Source: Clostridiales bacterium (lineage in GTDB: Bacteria; Bacillota; Clostridia; Christensenellales; Aristaeellaceae). From it: a stretch of DNA of 64,000 nt. Under the pieces are notes generated by a model. It was given only the letters and a program-made list of their open reading frames with translations, did not search any database and was not told where the DNA came from. The stretch spans positions 178,525-242,524 of the forward strand of contig SVHA01000002.1 of assembly GCA_015056085.1 (NCBI GenBank). The letters run 5' to 3'. How positions within the stretch are numbered: position 1 is the first letter of the stretch; each line of letters starts with the position of its first letter. The position numbers and the translations under genes were made by a program. Positions 25,351 to 33,106 of the stretch are shown here, one piece after another.

Positions 25351-26127
25351 ATGAACGAGCGGATTCTGGCGCTGGACATCGGCGACGCCCGCATCGGCGT
25401 GGCTGTCAGCGACGCTTCCCGGACCATCGCCACGCCGGTGGAAGTGATTCACCGGGTGGGTTACGGCCCAGACGTGCGGCGGATTCTGGAACTGTGCCAG
25501 CAGTACGATACCCAGTTGATTTTGTCCGGCTGGCCTCTGAATATGGACGGCACAGCAGGATTTCAGTCAAAAAAAGTGGAACAATTCTGTCAGCAACTTG
25601 AAAAAGCCGGGCTGACGGTGTATTATCAGGATGAGCGGCTGACCACCGTCACCGCCGAGCACGCCCTGCTGGAAGACAATATGCACCGCAAAGAGCGCAA
25701 GCAGAATGTGGACAAGGTAGCGGCGGCTGTGATTCTCCAGCAGTGGCTGGATACCCTGCATCAGCAAGCATACGCCTGGCAGCCCCGGGTGTATCACAGG
25801 AAAAACCCCATCAATACGCCCAACGGGCATGAAAGCGAGGAAAATACCATGAGCGAAAACATGAACGAGAACATCATCGAACTGATCGACGACGAAACCG
25901 GCGAGGCCGTGTCCTTTGAGCATCTGGCCACCATCGAGCACGAGGGCGTTTTCTACATCGCCCTGGCGGAAGTGACCGACAACGAGGAAGCCGAGTGCGA
26001 AGTGTTCATCATGCAGATTGCCGAGGATGAAGACGGCGCCGAGTGCTATGTGCAGGTGGAAGACGAGGCCGTTCAGCAGGCCGTGTTTGACAAGTTCCTG
26101 GAACTGATGGCTGAGGAAGAGGAATAA
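25351..26127 (+). CDS. ruvX: RuvX/YqgF nuclease fused to a DUF1292 domain
   Basis: A 258-residue continuous frame. Residues 1-142 are RuvX (YqgF), a RNase H-fold enzyme of 16S rRNA processing and Holliday-junction resolution: LALDIGD with the catalytic Asp, LSGWPLNMDG, YQDERLTT and NVDKVAAAVILQ with the last Asp. After a polar linker (143-170), residues about 171-258 form an acidic DUF1292 domain. In most Firmicutes these are two adjacent genes. There is no stop codon between them here, but GAGGA followed 7 bases later by ATG 25849 could still start the 92-residue DUF1292 part alone. Confidence 0.92.
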   Translation: MNERILALDIGDARIGVAVSDASRTIATPVEVIHRVGYGPDVRRILELCQQYDTQLILSGWPLNMDGTAGFQSKKVEQFCQQLEKAGLTVYYQDERLTTVTAEHALLEDNMHRKERKQNVDKVAAAVILQQWLDTLHQQAYAWQPRVYHRKNPINTPNGHESEENTMSENMNENIIELIDDETGEAVSFEHLATIEHEGVFYIALAEVTDNEEAECEVFIMQIAEDEDGAECYVQVEDEAVQQAVFDKFLELMAEEEE

Positions 26128-26128
26128 G

Positions 26129-26419
26129 ATGACCGATCTCCATGATGCGGTGGTGGAACTGACCGGCCCCGGTGGCGAGGTGTTCCGCTTTAGGTACGGT
26201 GCGACCATCCCCTATGCCGGGCAGGACTATGTGGTCCTGCTGGAAATGGAGGACACCGAGGACGGCGAGGAGCAGATCCTCGTCACCCGCCTGGAAGAAG
26301 AAAACGGCGAAATGTCCTTTGTGGTGGCCGAGGAAGAAGACGTGATCAGCGCCGTGTTCGCCAAGTATGTGGCTCTGAGCACCCAGACGGGTCTGGACGG
26401 CCTGACGGACGCAGAGTAA
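26129..26419 (+). CDS. DUF1292 protein
   Basis: A 96-residue acidic protein. The region GEVFRFRYGATIPYAGQDYVVLLEME followed by QILVTRLEEENG is a DUF1292 fold, as in the fused domain one base upstream. ATG 26129 follows GAGGAATAAG. Two DUF1292 units in tandem suggest an old duplication. The function of the family is unknown. Confidence 0.82.
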   Translation: MTDLHDAVVELTGPGGEVFRFRYGATIPYAGQDYVVLLEMEDTEDGEEQILVTRLEEENGEMSFVVAEEEDVISAVFAKYVALSTQTGLDGLTDAE

Positions 26420-26484
26420 CGCAACAATAACCGGGAACAAGCGGCTTCAGCCGCTTCAGACCATCAAAAAGGCCCGCAAACGCC

Positions 26485-26513
26485 AAAAATCCTGTCTATG
26501 ACAGGATTTTTTG
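26485..26513. terminator. Terminator after the DUF1292 genes
   Basis: AAAAATCCTGT pairs with ACAGGATTTTTT around CTATG. A-rich and T-rich flanks would allow it to act in both directions. The rest of 26420-26677 holds nothing recognisable. Confidence 0.8.
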
Positions 26514-26677
26514 CTTCCTTCGTTGACTACGGCTGCAAATTTCGGTCATTTTCGTTCATGTGAATTCCCTTATTTGCAGCCTTGTCGCCTTGCCTTGCGG
26601 GCTTTTTGTAGGTGTGCAATTCTTTTTTCGGAAGAATATGGCGCCTTGTCCCGTTGAATGTGCGAGGGGCGCCGAGG

Positions 26678-26706
26678 TTGACGCATTCCCATGGGAATGA
26701 TATAAT
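26678..26706 (+). promoter_or_regulatory. Promoter with a perfect palindrome in its spacer
   Basis: TTGACG (26678-26683), 17-base spacer, TATAAT (26701-26706). The first 16 bases of the spacer (26684-26699) are the perfect palindrome CATTCCCATGGGAATG, a position where a bound repressor would block RNA polymerase. Confidence 0.8.
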
Positions 26707-26738
26707 GAAATGTAATGTTCTGCAGGAGGTTACAGAGG

Positions 26739-28094
26739 ATGAAGAAGTTACTTGCTGCCATTTTGGCGGCGATGATGCTGATGGGCATGGCGCCCGCCAT
26801 GGCAGAAACGGAAGGGCTGTCCATCCGTGAGTGCCATCAGTTCACCCTGAAGAAGAAGGACACCACCCAGTCCAACAAGAGCGTCATCCGCCTGTGGCAT
26901 ATTGACACTGCCAATGACGACGTGGATGCGGAATTGATGGCGCTGGCCCAGCAGTATGCGGATGAAATCGGCCCCACCCTACAAAAAGCCGGCAACGCCA
27001 CCAGCCGCAACAGCCGCCTGGATGTGCCCATCCGTGCCAGCCGCACGGGCCTGACCTGGATGTCCTTTCTGGTGCAGGCCCGCATCACCTATCACCGGGA
27101 TCTGATCGGCCAGGAATTCACCAGCCGCACCTATAACATGGAAACCGGCGAGCGCATCCTGCTGACGGACATTTTCGCTCAAGACAGCGCCGGCTGGGAC
27201 GTGCTGCGTCAGGCGGTGGAGGACACCGTCAACGCCTATTTCCCCGATGAAGCGCCCAATGCCGACGCCCTGGCTGCTGCCACCACCAGAGAGGCTCTGG
27301 AAAACACGGACTTCACCCTTCATGGGATGTCCCTGGTGCTGCATCTGTCTGCGGGGGATTTCTATCCCGGCAGATACACCAACATCGAAGTGCCCCTGAT
27401 GTACCCCGACATCCGGCAGTACATGACCGACGACGCCCAGATCGAAACGGACAATCTGGCGTATTACAAGACCGTTGCCCTCACCTATGACGACGGCCCC
27501 TCCCGCACCCCCACCACCCAGGTGCTCAACAGCCTGCTGGAATGCGGCGCCAGAGCCACCTTCTTCGTGCTGGGCAACCTGATTGAAGACGGCAAGGACC
27601 TGGTGCAGCGGGAGCATGACGAAGGCCACAGCGTGGGCAGCCACAACTGGTCCCATGCGTCGGTGGAAAACCTCTCCGATTATGAAATGCGGGCGATTGT
27701 GCCAAAGGTCAACAACAAGATGATCGACGCCATCGGCATCCCCACCCGCTATAACCGTGTGCCCTACGGCCTGTATAATCAGATGATCCGGGCGAAGGTG
27801 GGCTGGCCGCTGATTCAGTGGTCGGTGGACACCTACGACTGGCGGGGCCGCAGCACCAACACCATCATGAATAACATCCGCAAGCAGTTCACCGATGGCG
27901 ACATCGTGCTGCTGCATGACATCAAGGAACTGACGCCGGAAACCACCACCACCCTCATCCGCTGGCTGGAAGAGCAGGGGTACATCCTGCTGACGGTGGA
28001 CGAGATCTTCGCCAAGGACGGCGTGGTGCTCAAGCCGGACGTGGTGTACTACCGCTGCGATGACGGCGACACCAGCATCAAGATTTACGACTAA
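26739..28094 (+). CDS. Secreted polysaccharide deacetylase
   Basis: A 452-residue exported protein. The signal peptide (1-22) ends APAMA. An N-terminal domain (about 30-225) with SRTYNMETGERILLTDIF resembles DUF3298/RsiV-type domains found in lysozyme-sensing and peptidoglycan deacetylases. The NodB domain starts near residue 245. Its motif 1 is TYDDGPS (metal and base Asp), motif 2 is SHNWSHA (two His ligands), motif 3 RVPYG, and QWSVDTYDW and VLLHD follow. It probably deacetylates peptidoglycan or a related wall glycan. ATG 26739 follows GGAGG with a 9-base spacer. Confidence 0.93.
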   Translation: MKKLLAAILAAMMLMGMAPAMAETEGLSIRECHQFTLKKKDTTQSNKSVIRLWHIDTANDDVDAELMALAQQYADEIGPTLQKAGNATSRNSRLDVPIRASRTGLTWMSFLVQARITYHRDLIGQEFTSRTYNMETGERILLTDIFAQDSAGWDVLRQAVEDTVNAYFPDEAPNADALAAATTREALENTDFTLHGMSLVLHLSAGDFYPGRYTNIEVPLMYPDIRQYMTDDAQIETDNLAYYKTVALTYDDGPSRTPTTQVLNSLLECGARATFFVLGNLIEDGKDLVQREHDEGHSVGSHNWSHASVENLSDYEMRAIVPKVNNKMIDAIGIPTRYNRVPYGLYNQMIRAKVGWPLIQWSVDTYDWRGRSTNTIMNNIRKQFTDGDIVLLHDIKELTPETTTTLIRWLEEQGYILLTVDEIFAKDGVVLKPDVVYYRCDDGDTSIKIYD

Positions 28095-28142
28095 TTGTTA
28101 CAACGATGTTACAGTTATAACTCTAAATTGCGTCAAAATGCC

Positions 28143-28171
28143 TTGACAGGCATAACGAAACCTGCTACAAT
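28143..28171 (+). promoter_or_regulatory. Sigma-A promoter of the DUF3048 gene
   Basis: TTGACA (28143-28148), 17-base spacer, TACAAT (28166-28171). The transcript would start about 28178 and open with a perfect hairpin (GCCGCAGA at 28181-28188, TCTGCGGC at 28197-28204) followed by the SD. Confidence 0.85.
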
Positions 28172-28227
28172 CAGGAACGAGCCGCAGAAAATCCCATCTG
28201 CGGCCGGATAAGGAAAGGAGAGATTAT

Positions 28228-29364
28228 ATGATGAAGAAATCTCTGTCGGCGGTGCTGGCGGCCCTGATGCTGCTCACCAGCCTGCCTGCGATGGCGCAGA
28301 CTACCATCGATCCCAAAGAAGACCGCAACATCACCCTGCAGGAAGTTGGTCTCAATGAGGTGGAGGAAGGCGTCAGCCCCACCACCGGCCTGACCCTGGA
28401 ATACATTGAGGTGGAAGAAGGCCAGACGGGCATGGCCCTCACTGGCCGCTATCTGCCCATGCTGGTGCAGATCGGCAACGATGAAGGCGGCGTGGGCAAC
28501 CGGGCTCCCTGGGGCGCCACCTATGCCGACATGGTGTATGAAATGCCCAACCATCAAAATGGCCCCACCCGTCTGACCTTCCTGTTCAACGACGTGGTGC
28601 CGGACTCCGTGGGTTTTGTCCGCTCCGCCCGTGTGGGCCATGTGTGGCTGCGGGAAGAGTGGGGCGCCGGCTTCCTGTTCTACGGCCAGCAGGAGCATGA
28701 AGGCTCCAACGTGCTGGAAGAGTTCCGCCGCCTGGGCCACAGCGCCATCGGCGATCCGCTGCTCTTCAGCGGCATGGTGGGCGAAGGCAAGGCCTGGTAT
28801 AAGTATTATACGGAACGTGCCGGCCTCAAATCCCCCTATCACATCGACGGCAACGTGGCGGGTATGTATTCCCTGATTCCTGAAGATTATGTGGCGCCCA
28901 ACCACGCCTTCAGGTTCACCGACGCCACCCCGGAAGGCGACGATGCCCTGGAAGTGACCGTCAACTGGGACTCGGATAACTTCAAGTATGACTCCAAGCT
29001 GGTATATGACATCGAATCCAACACCTATCTGCGCTACATGATCTACAAGAACAACGTCCTGCATCCCTGGGTGGACAAGGACACCGAGGAGCAGATCGGC
29101 TTTGCCAACGTGATCGTGCAGTTCACTGACATCACCTACAACAACTCCCCCGACGCCCCCGTGGTCAAGATGGTGGGTGAAGGCAATGCTGATTTCTTCA
29201 TGGCCGGCAAGCACGTCGCCGGTTACTGGAAGCGGGACGACTACACCTCCCGCACCGTGTACTATGACGCAGACGGCAACGAAATCTCCCTCCAGCGGGG
29301 CAAGACGCTCGTGATTGTCTTCCCCAACGGAAAGCGGGATGGCCGCGGCGTTTCCTACGAGTAA
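28228..29364 (+). CDS. DUF3048 (YerB-like) secreted protein
   Basis: A 378-residue protein with a signal peptide (1-23, ending PAMA) and no lipobox. DUF3048 core: LVQIGNDEGGVGNRAPWGATYADMV, LTFLFND, VGFVRSARVGHVWL. A C-terminal domain ends YDADGNEISLQRGKTLVIVFP, the DUF3048_C signature. Bacillus YerB is a lipoprotein of unknown function. Both this and the preceding deacetylase are exported, though each has its own promoter. Confidence 0.87.
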   Translation: MMKKSLSAVLAALMLLTSLPAMAQTTIDPKEDRNITLQEVGLNEVEEGVSPTTGLTLEYIEVEEGQTGMALTGRYLPMLVQIGNDEGGVGNRAPWGATYADMVYEMPNHQNGPTRLTFLFNDVVPDSVGFVRSARVGHVWLREEWGAGFLFYGQQEHEGSNVLEEFRRLGHSAIGDPLLFSGMVGEGKAWYKYYTERAGLKSPYHIDGNVAGMYSLIPEDYVAPNHAFRFTDATPEGDDALEVTVNWDSDNFKYDSKLVYDIESNTYLRYMIYKNNVLHPWVDKDTEEQIGFANVIVQFTDITYNNSPDAPVVKMVGEGNADFFMAGKHVAGYWKRDDYTSRTVYYDADGNEISLQRGKTLVIVFPNGKRDGRGVSYE

Positions 29365-29378
29365 ACTACGGGTAATGA

Positions 29379-29410
29379 AAGGCTCCCTGCCGAAAAGCAG
29401 GGAGCTTTTT
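29379..29410 (+). terminator. Terminator of the DUF3048 gene
   Basis: GGCTCCCTGC pairs with GCAGGGAGC across CGAAAA and is followed by TTTTT. Confidence 0.88.
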
Positions 29411-29475
29411 GTGTGAATCAGTTGTGGAAATAAGAAGTGCTTTCAGGATGCGCAGCGGGAAGCCTCTTTGGAGAT

Positions 29476-29790
29476 TTACTCCTCCCAATACTCAATGGCG
29501 TTCTGCACCATGCGCAGCACCTTGCGGGCATGGGCCAGTTCGTTGTTGGTGCCGTCCTCGGACCATTCAGGGGTATATTCCGGCAGACTGCCCCTGAGGA
29601 GCACTTCCGGGCCCACTTTCAGCACGCGGCAGACTTCCACTGTCATGTCCAGGCTGAAGGTGCGGGTGCCGCGCTCCACATGGCCCAGGAAGGATGGGCT
29701 GATGTTGAGCTGCTCCGCCAGTTGCTCCTGGGTCATTTTTCTGTCCTTGCGGATTTTCCTGATGCGGGCGCCGAAATCCTGATGATCCAT
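29476..29790 (-). CDS. XRE-family transcriptional regulator
   Basis: A 104-residue DNA-binding protein. The Cro/C1-type helix-turn-helix occupies residues 7-62: IRKIRKDRKMTQEQLAEQL, then the recognition helix region SPSFLGHVERGTRTFSL. The C-terminal 35 residues are acidic and helical and probably dimerise. ATG 29790 follows CAGGAGG. It is divergent from the zinc-ribbon gene across a 354-base gap that contains several TGTAC motifs, which are probable binding sites for it. Confidence 0.88.
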   Translation of the reverse strand: MDHQDFGARIRKIRKDRKMTQEQLAEQLNISPSFLGHVERGTRTFSLDMTVEVCRVLKVGPEVLLRGSLPEYTPEWSEDGTNNELAHARKVLRMVQNAIEYWEE

Positions 29791-29806
29791 GGAAGCACCT
29801 CCTGAA

Positions 29807-29991
29807 CTGTACTGTGGGTCGCTTTCTGCTCTTATTGTACAGGGGATTCGGCGAATGTTGAATGCGCTGAAAGTACAAAGTGGTCTGAAAGTACAGATTT
29901 CGGCGAAATTTCCTGAAAAAAATCAGGAAAAATGAAGCCGAAATCCTTCATGCAATGATGCATAAAAAAATTTTCACAAAGACTGTACTTT
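29807..29991. promoter_or_regulatory. Repeated GTAC motifs, candidate operators
   Basis: Identical CTGAAAGTACA sites lie at 29867-29877 and 29885-29895, exactly 18 bases apart. The inverse TGTACTTT is at 29984-29991, and related TGTAC sites are at 29808-29812 and 29836-29841. The 29984 site sits at the -35 position of the TATAAT at 30007. Five GTAC cores in 185 bases are more than chance would give. Confidence 0.6.
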
Positions 29992-30006
29992 TTCCAAAGG
30001 ACATGG

Positions 30007-30012
30007 TATAAT
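30007..30012 (+). promoter_or_regulatory. -10 box of the zinc-ribbon gene
   Basis: TATAAT at 30007-30012. The 17-base-spaced -35 position (29984-29989) is TGTACT, part of the candidate operator and a poor -35 box, suggesting that a regulator governs it. A leader of about 125 bases follows, in which I see no clear structure. Confidence 0.65.
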
Positions 30013-30144
30013 ATGCCCTGTAGCCCAGCCAGGTATGCAAGGTTCATTCCCTCCTTTGGTTGTCACAACCCATCGTCGGGAAACCATGGAAGCATTTGGC
30101 CGAAGGTATCGGCATGGGTAAACAATTTTAGGAGGTTTTCCACC

Positions 30145-30435
30145 ATGTACGAGGACAAGACCCTTACTTGCCGTGACTGCGGCGAACAGTTCGTTTTCTC
30201 TGCTTCTGAGCAGGCCTTCTTCGCTGAGAAGGGCTTCCAGAACCAGCCCTCCCGCTGCCCTGCCTGCCGTGCGGCTCGCCGCGCCCAGAATGGCAACGGC
30301 GCTGCCCCCCGTCAGATGTACGAAGTAATCTGCGACGGCTGCGGCAAGACCACCCAGGTGCCCTTCCAGCCCCGTGGTGATCGTCCCGTGTACTGCCGTG
30401 AGTGCTTCGAGGCTCAGCGCGCCAACCGCTTCTAA
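30145..30435 (+). CDS. Small protein with two zinc ribbons
   Basis: A 96-residue protein with two metal sites. The first is CRDC...CPAC (probable zinc-ribbon family, with the EQAFFAEKGFQNQPSRCPACR signature). The second is CDGC, 17 residues, CREC, the CxxC-x17-CxxC family. ATG 30145 follows AGGAGG with a 9-base spacer. The frame continues upstream of this ATG but without an SD. Its function is unknown; nucleic-acid or protein binding through zinc ribbons is likely. Confidence 0.85.
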   Translation: MYEDKTLTCRDCGEQFVFSASEQAFFAEKGFQNQPSRCPACRAARRAQNGNGAAPRQMYEVICDGCGKTTQVPFQPRGDRPVYCRECFEAQRANRF

Positions 30436-30498
30436 TTCACATCCTGTGAACGGAGCGCCATGGTGACTGGCCAACGGGCGAGTACAATGGTACGTAAG

Positions 30499-30529
30499 GA
30501 GTGCAATCGCAAGGTTGCACTCTTTTTTT
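30499..30529 (+). terminator. Terminator of the zinc-ribbon gene
   Basis: GAGTGCAA pairs with TTGCACTC across TCGCAAGG, followed by seven Ts. Confidence 0.9.
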
Positions 30530-30551
30530 GATTTTGGTCTGGTGCGTCAGA

Positions 30552-30580
30552 TTGACATTCCGGGCCCGATAGGGTACACT
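30552..30580 (+). promoter_or_regulatory. Sigma-A promoter of the ADH-DUF218 genes
   Basis: TTGACA (30552-30557), 17-base spacer, TACACT (30575-30580). Confidence 0.85.
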
Positions 30581-30619
30581 GGACTTATGGAAAGATAAAG
30601 CGAAGGAAGGTTTCCTGAC

Positions 30620-31729
30620 ATGGTGCAGAAGGTGCTCAGGGGCAGGGGAAAATTGGGTCGCCTGCAGGAGATGATGGATCACTTTGGCGTCACTCGCCCG
30701 ATGGTGGTGGCGTCTGAGCGTGGGCAGAAGTGCCTGCCGGGCATGGATGTGTATTTCAGCGATTTTCATCCCAACCCTGATTTTGCTGATTGCGTCAAGG
30801 GCGCTGAGGTCTTCCGGGCGGCGGGCTGCGACGGTCTGATCAGCCTGGGCGGTGGCTCTGCGATGGATACCGCCAAGGGCATCAAGGCAGTGGTGATGGC
30901 GGCTACCCCGGAAGATGCCTTGGCCAGCCGTTTGGGAGAAGACGAGGGCGTGCCCCACATTGCCGTTCCCACCACTGCCGGTTCCGGCGCAGAAGCCACC
31001 TCCACGGCGGTGCTGTTTGTGGAGGGTCGCAAGGTATCCCTGCGCCACGGGGCGCTGCTGCCTCAGGCGGTGGTGCTGGACGGTGCACTGCTGGACACCC
31101 TGCCGGATTTGCAGCGGAAATCCTGTGCCATGGACGCCCTGTGCCAGGGCATTGAAGCCTACTGGTCGCCCGGCGCCACCGGGGACGGACAGGTGCAGGC
31201 GTATCTGGCCATGCTGGGCGTGCTGGATAATCTCCGGGCCTATCTTGCCGGCGACAGGGACGCTCAAAATGCCATGCTCTATGCGGCCTACGACAGCGGC
31301 CGTGCGGTGGAACAAAACCGCACCACCGCCGCCCATGCGCTAAGCTATCCCATCACGCAGCATCTGGGCATCCCCCATGGGCAGGCGTGTATGCTGGTGC
31401 TGCCGATTTTGTGGGATCATGCCGTGAACACCGAAAGCGCCCTGCCCATCCTGATGGAAACGGCAGACAGAATGCGCCTGGGCAGCGAATACATGGGCTC
31501 CCGGCTTCTGCGGGGCATGATGATCGACCTGGGGCTGGAAGTGACGCAGATGCCGGAGGATTCCGTGCTGGACGCCATCGTGGACGATGTTGATCTTAAC
31601 CGGGTGCAGCATCACATTGAGCCCCTGACGAAAGAACAGATCAGGCGGATTTACCGCCGGGCCTTCACCCCCGCACAGGGGAAGGACCGGCAGGTCTGCG
31701 AGGACTTGTGGAAGTATTATGGCAAATGA
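30620..31729 (+). CDS. Iron-containing alcohol dehydrogenase-like protein
   Basis: A 369-residue member of the Fe-ADH/dehydroquinate synthase fold. The N-terminal nucleotide domain has SLGGGSAMDTAKG and VPTTAGSGAEAT. The canonical metal ligands are Asp, His, His, His. Here D172, H239 and H253 are kept, but the usual His four residues after the Asp is Q176 (DALCQGIEAYWS). That DAL-x-Q-x-IE pattern and HALSYPITQHLGIPHG recall phosphonoacetaldehyde reductases, but no phosphonate genes lie nearby. It is probably an aldehyde or ketone reductase; substrate unknown. ATG 30620 has a weak upstream AAGGAAGG. It overlaps the next gene by 11 bases. Confidence 0.85.
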   Translation: MVQKVLRGRGKLGRLQEMMDHFGVTRPMVVASERGQKCLPGMDVYFSDFHPNPDFADCVKGAEVFRAAGCDGLISLGGGSAMDTAKGIKAVVMAATPEDALASRLGEDEGVPHIAVPTTAGSGAEATSTAVLFVEGRKVSLRHGALLPQAVVLDGALLDTLPDLQRKSCAMDALCQGIEAYWSPGATGDGQVQAYLAMLGVLDNLRAYLAGDRDAQNAMLYAAYDSGRAVEQNRTTAAHALSYPITQHLGIPHGQACMLVLPILWDHAVNTESALPILMETADRMRLGSEYMGSRLLRGMMIDLGLEVTQMPEDSVLDAIVDDVDLNRVQHHIEPLTKEQIRRIYRRAFTPAQGKDRQVCEDLWKYYGK

Positions 31730-32366
31730 CGCAATGACGCCGGGCGTGAAGCGCTATGTGGACGCCGTGACGGAATTCATCTTCGTGGAGGATGCGCCGC
31801 AAAAGGCGGATATCATCTTCGTGCCGGGCTCGCCGGACCCCCGCCATGCGGTGCGGGCGGCGGAACTGTACTGCGAAAGGTATGCGCCCTATGTGCTGCC
31901 TTCCGGGCGGTTTTCCCGCACGGAGGGACGCTTTGCTGGCCTGAAGCCGGAATGGGCGCAGCACTATCCCGGCCCCTTCCAAACGGAGTGGGATTTCCTG
32001 CGCACGGTGCTGATAAAGCATGGCGTGCCGGAAGAAAACATCCTCCGGGAAGATCAGGCTACCTACACCTGGGAGAACGCCCGGTTCTCCCGCCGGTTGA
32101 CCGATGCCATGGGGCTGGAAATCCGCAGAGCCATCCTCTGCACCAAGCCCTGGCACGCCCGCCGGGCGCTGATGTATTATCAGGCGGCCTACCCGGACAC
32201 GGAGTTCCTGCTGTGCCCCGCCCACGGGTATCGGGCGGACAGGGACAACTGGTATGCTTCCGCCTATGGCCGGGAGCGGGTGCTGGGCGAAGTGCTGCGC
32301 CTGGGCGGTCAGGCGGAAGAAGTTTTTACCATGATGGTGCAACAATCAGGCGGCGACATCCGTTAA
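31719..32366 (+). CDS. DUF218 (YdcF/ElyC-like) protein
   Basis: A 215-residue cytoplasmic DUF218 protein, lacking the usual N-terminal TM helix. Motifs: IIFVPGSPDPRHAVRAAEL (first strand-loop-helix), ATYTWENARFS (the conserved ST-x-x-N-like turn) and ILCTKPWHARRALMYY (the TxxWHxxRA region). Rossmann-like fold; family members act on envelope lipid intermediates or nucleotides, but activity is unproven. ATG 31719 lies inside the end of the ADH gene. Confidence 0.8.
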   Translation: MANDAMTPGVKRYVDAVTEFIFVEDAPQKADIIFVPGSPDPRHAVRAAELYCERYAPYVLPSGRFSRTEGRFAGLKPEWAQHYPGPFQTEWDFLRTVLIKHGVPEENILREDQATYTWENARFSRRLTDAMGLEIRRAILCTKPWHARRALMYYQAAYPDTEFLLCPAHGYRADRDNWYASAYGRERVLGEVLRLGGQAEEVFTMMVQQSGGDIR

Positions 32367-32386
32367 TATGAATGAAAAGGCGGGAA

Positions 32387-33076
32387 ATGACCATGGGCAT
32401 TCACGACGGTCACAGGCAGCGGCTCCGGGAGCGGTTCCGTCAGGAAGGGCTGGAAGGCTTTGCGCCCCATGAGGTGCTGGAACTGATTCTGATCTACGCC
32501 AGAGCCCGGGGAGACGTTAATCCTCTGGCCCATGAGCTGCTGGATACCTTCGGTTCCCTCAAGGGCGTGCTGGAAGCCACGCCGTCCCAGCTGATGACCG
32601 TGCCCGGCGTGGGCGAGGAAACAGCCACCCTGCTGGGGCTGATGGTGCCCGTTTTCCGGCGGTATGAACAGTGTCTGGTGGACGAAAAGCTGTGGATGGG
32701 CAACATCAATGAAGCCCTGAAATACTGCCAGGCGCTTTTGAAGGGCTACCGGGTGGAGTGTTTCCATGTCCTGTGTCTGGATACGCAGGGAAAACTCCTG
32801 GGGCAGCGGAAGATCGCTCAGGGTACTTTGGGCGAAGTCCATGCCTATCCGCGCATGGTCGCAGAAACCGCCTTGAATTACAACGCACACAGTGTCATTC
32901 TGTGCCATAATCACCCCAGCGGCGATCCTGAGCCCTCCCGGGAGGACATCAGCGTGACCATCAAAATGCAAAAGCTGCTGGAGGGCATGGGCATGGTGCT
33001 GCTGGACCATGTGATTGTGGGCAGCAATGAAGCATACAGTATGCTTCAGCATGGCTTGTTATCCAACAGGGAATGA
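32387..33076 (+). CDS. radC: RadC-family JAMM protein
   Basis: A 229-residue RadC/DUF2466 protein. A helix-hairpin-helix-like N-terminal region (about 20-80, with VPGVGEETATLLG) precedes the JAMM metalloprotease-like domain with HNHPSGDPEPS, whose zinc ligands are intact. Despite the name, a repair role has been questioned. Start ATG 32387 has AAGG 6 bases upstream; ATG 32372 and 32393 are alternatives. Confidence 0.93.
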   Translation: MTMGIHDGHRQRLRERFRQEGLEGFAPHEVLELILIYARARGDVNPLAHELLDTFGSLKGVLEATPSQLMTVPGVGEETATLLGLMVPVFRRYEQCLVDEKLWMGNINEALKYCQALLKGYRVECFHVLCLDTQGKLLGQRKIAQGTLGEVHAYPRMVAETALNYNAHSVILCHNHPSGDPEPSREDISVTIKMQKLLEGMGMVLLDHVIVGSNEAYSMLQHGLLSNRE

Positions 33077-33106
33077 CGCCTGTGTGCCGGAAGGAACGAA
33101 GCACGC

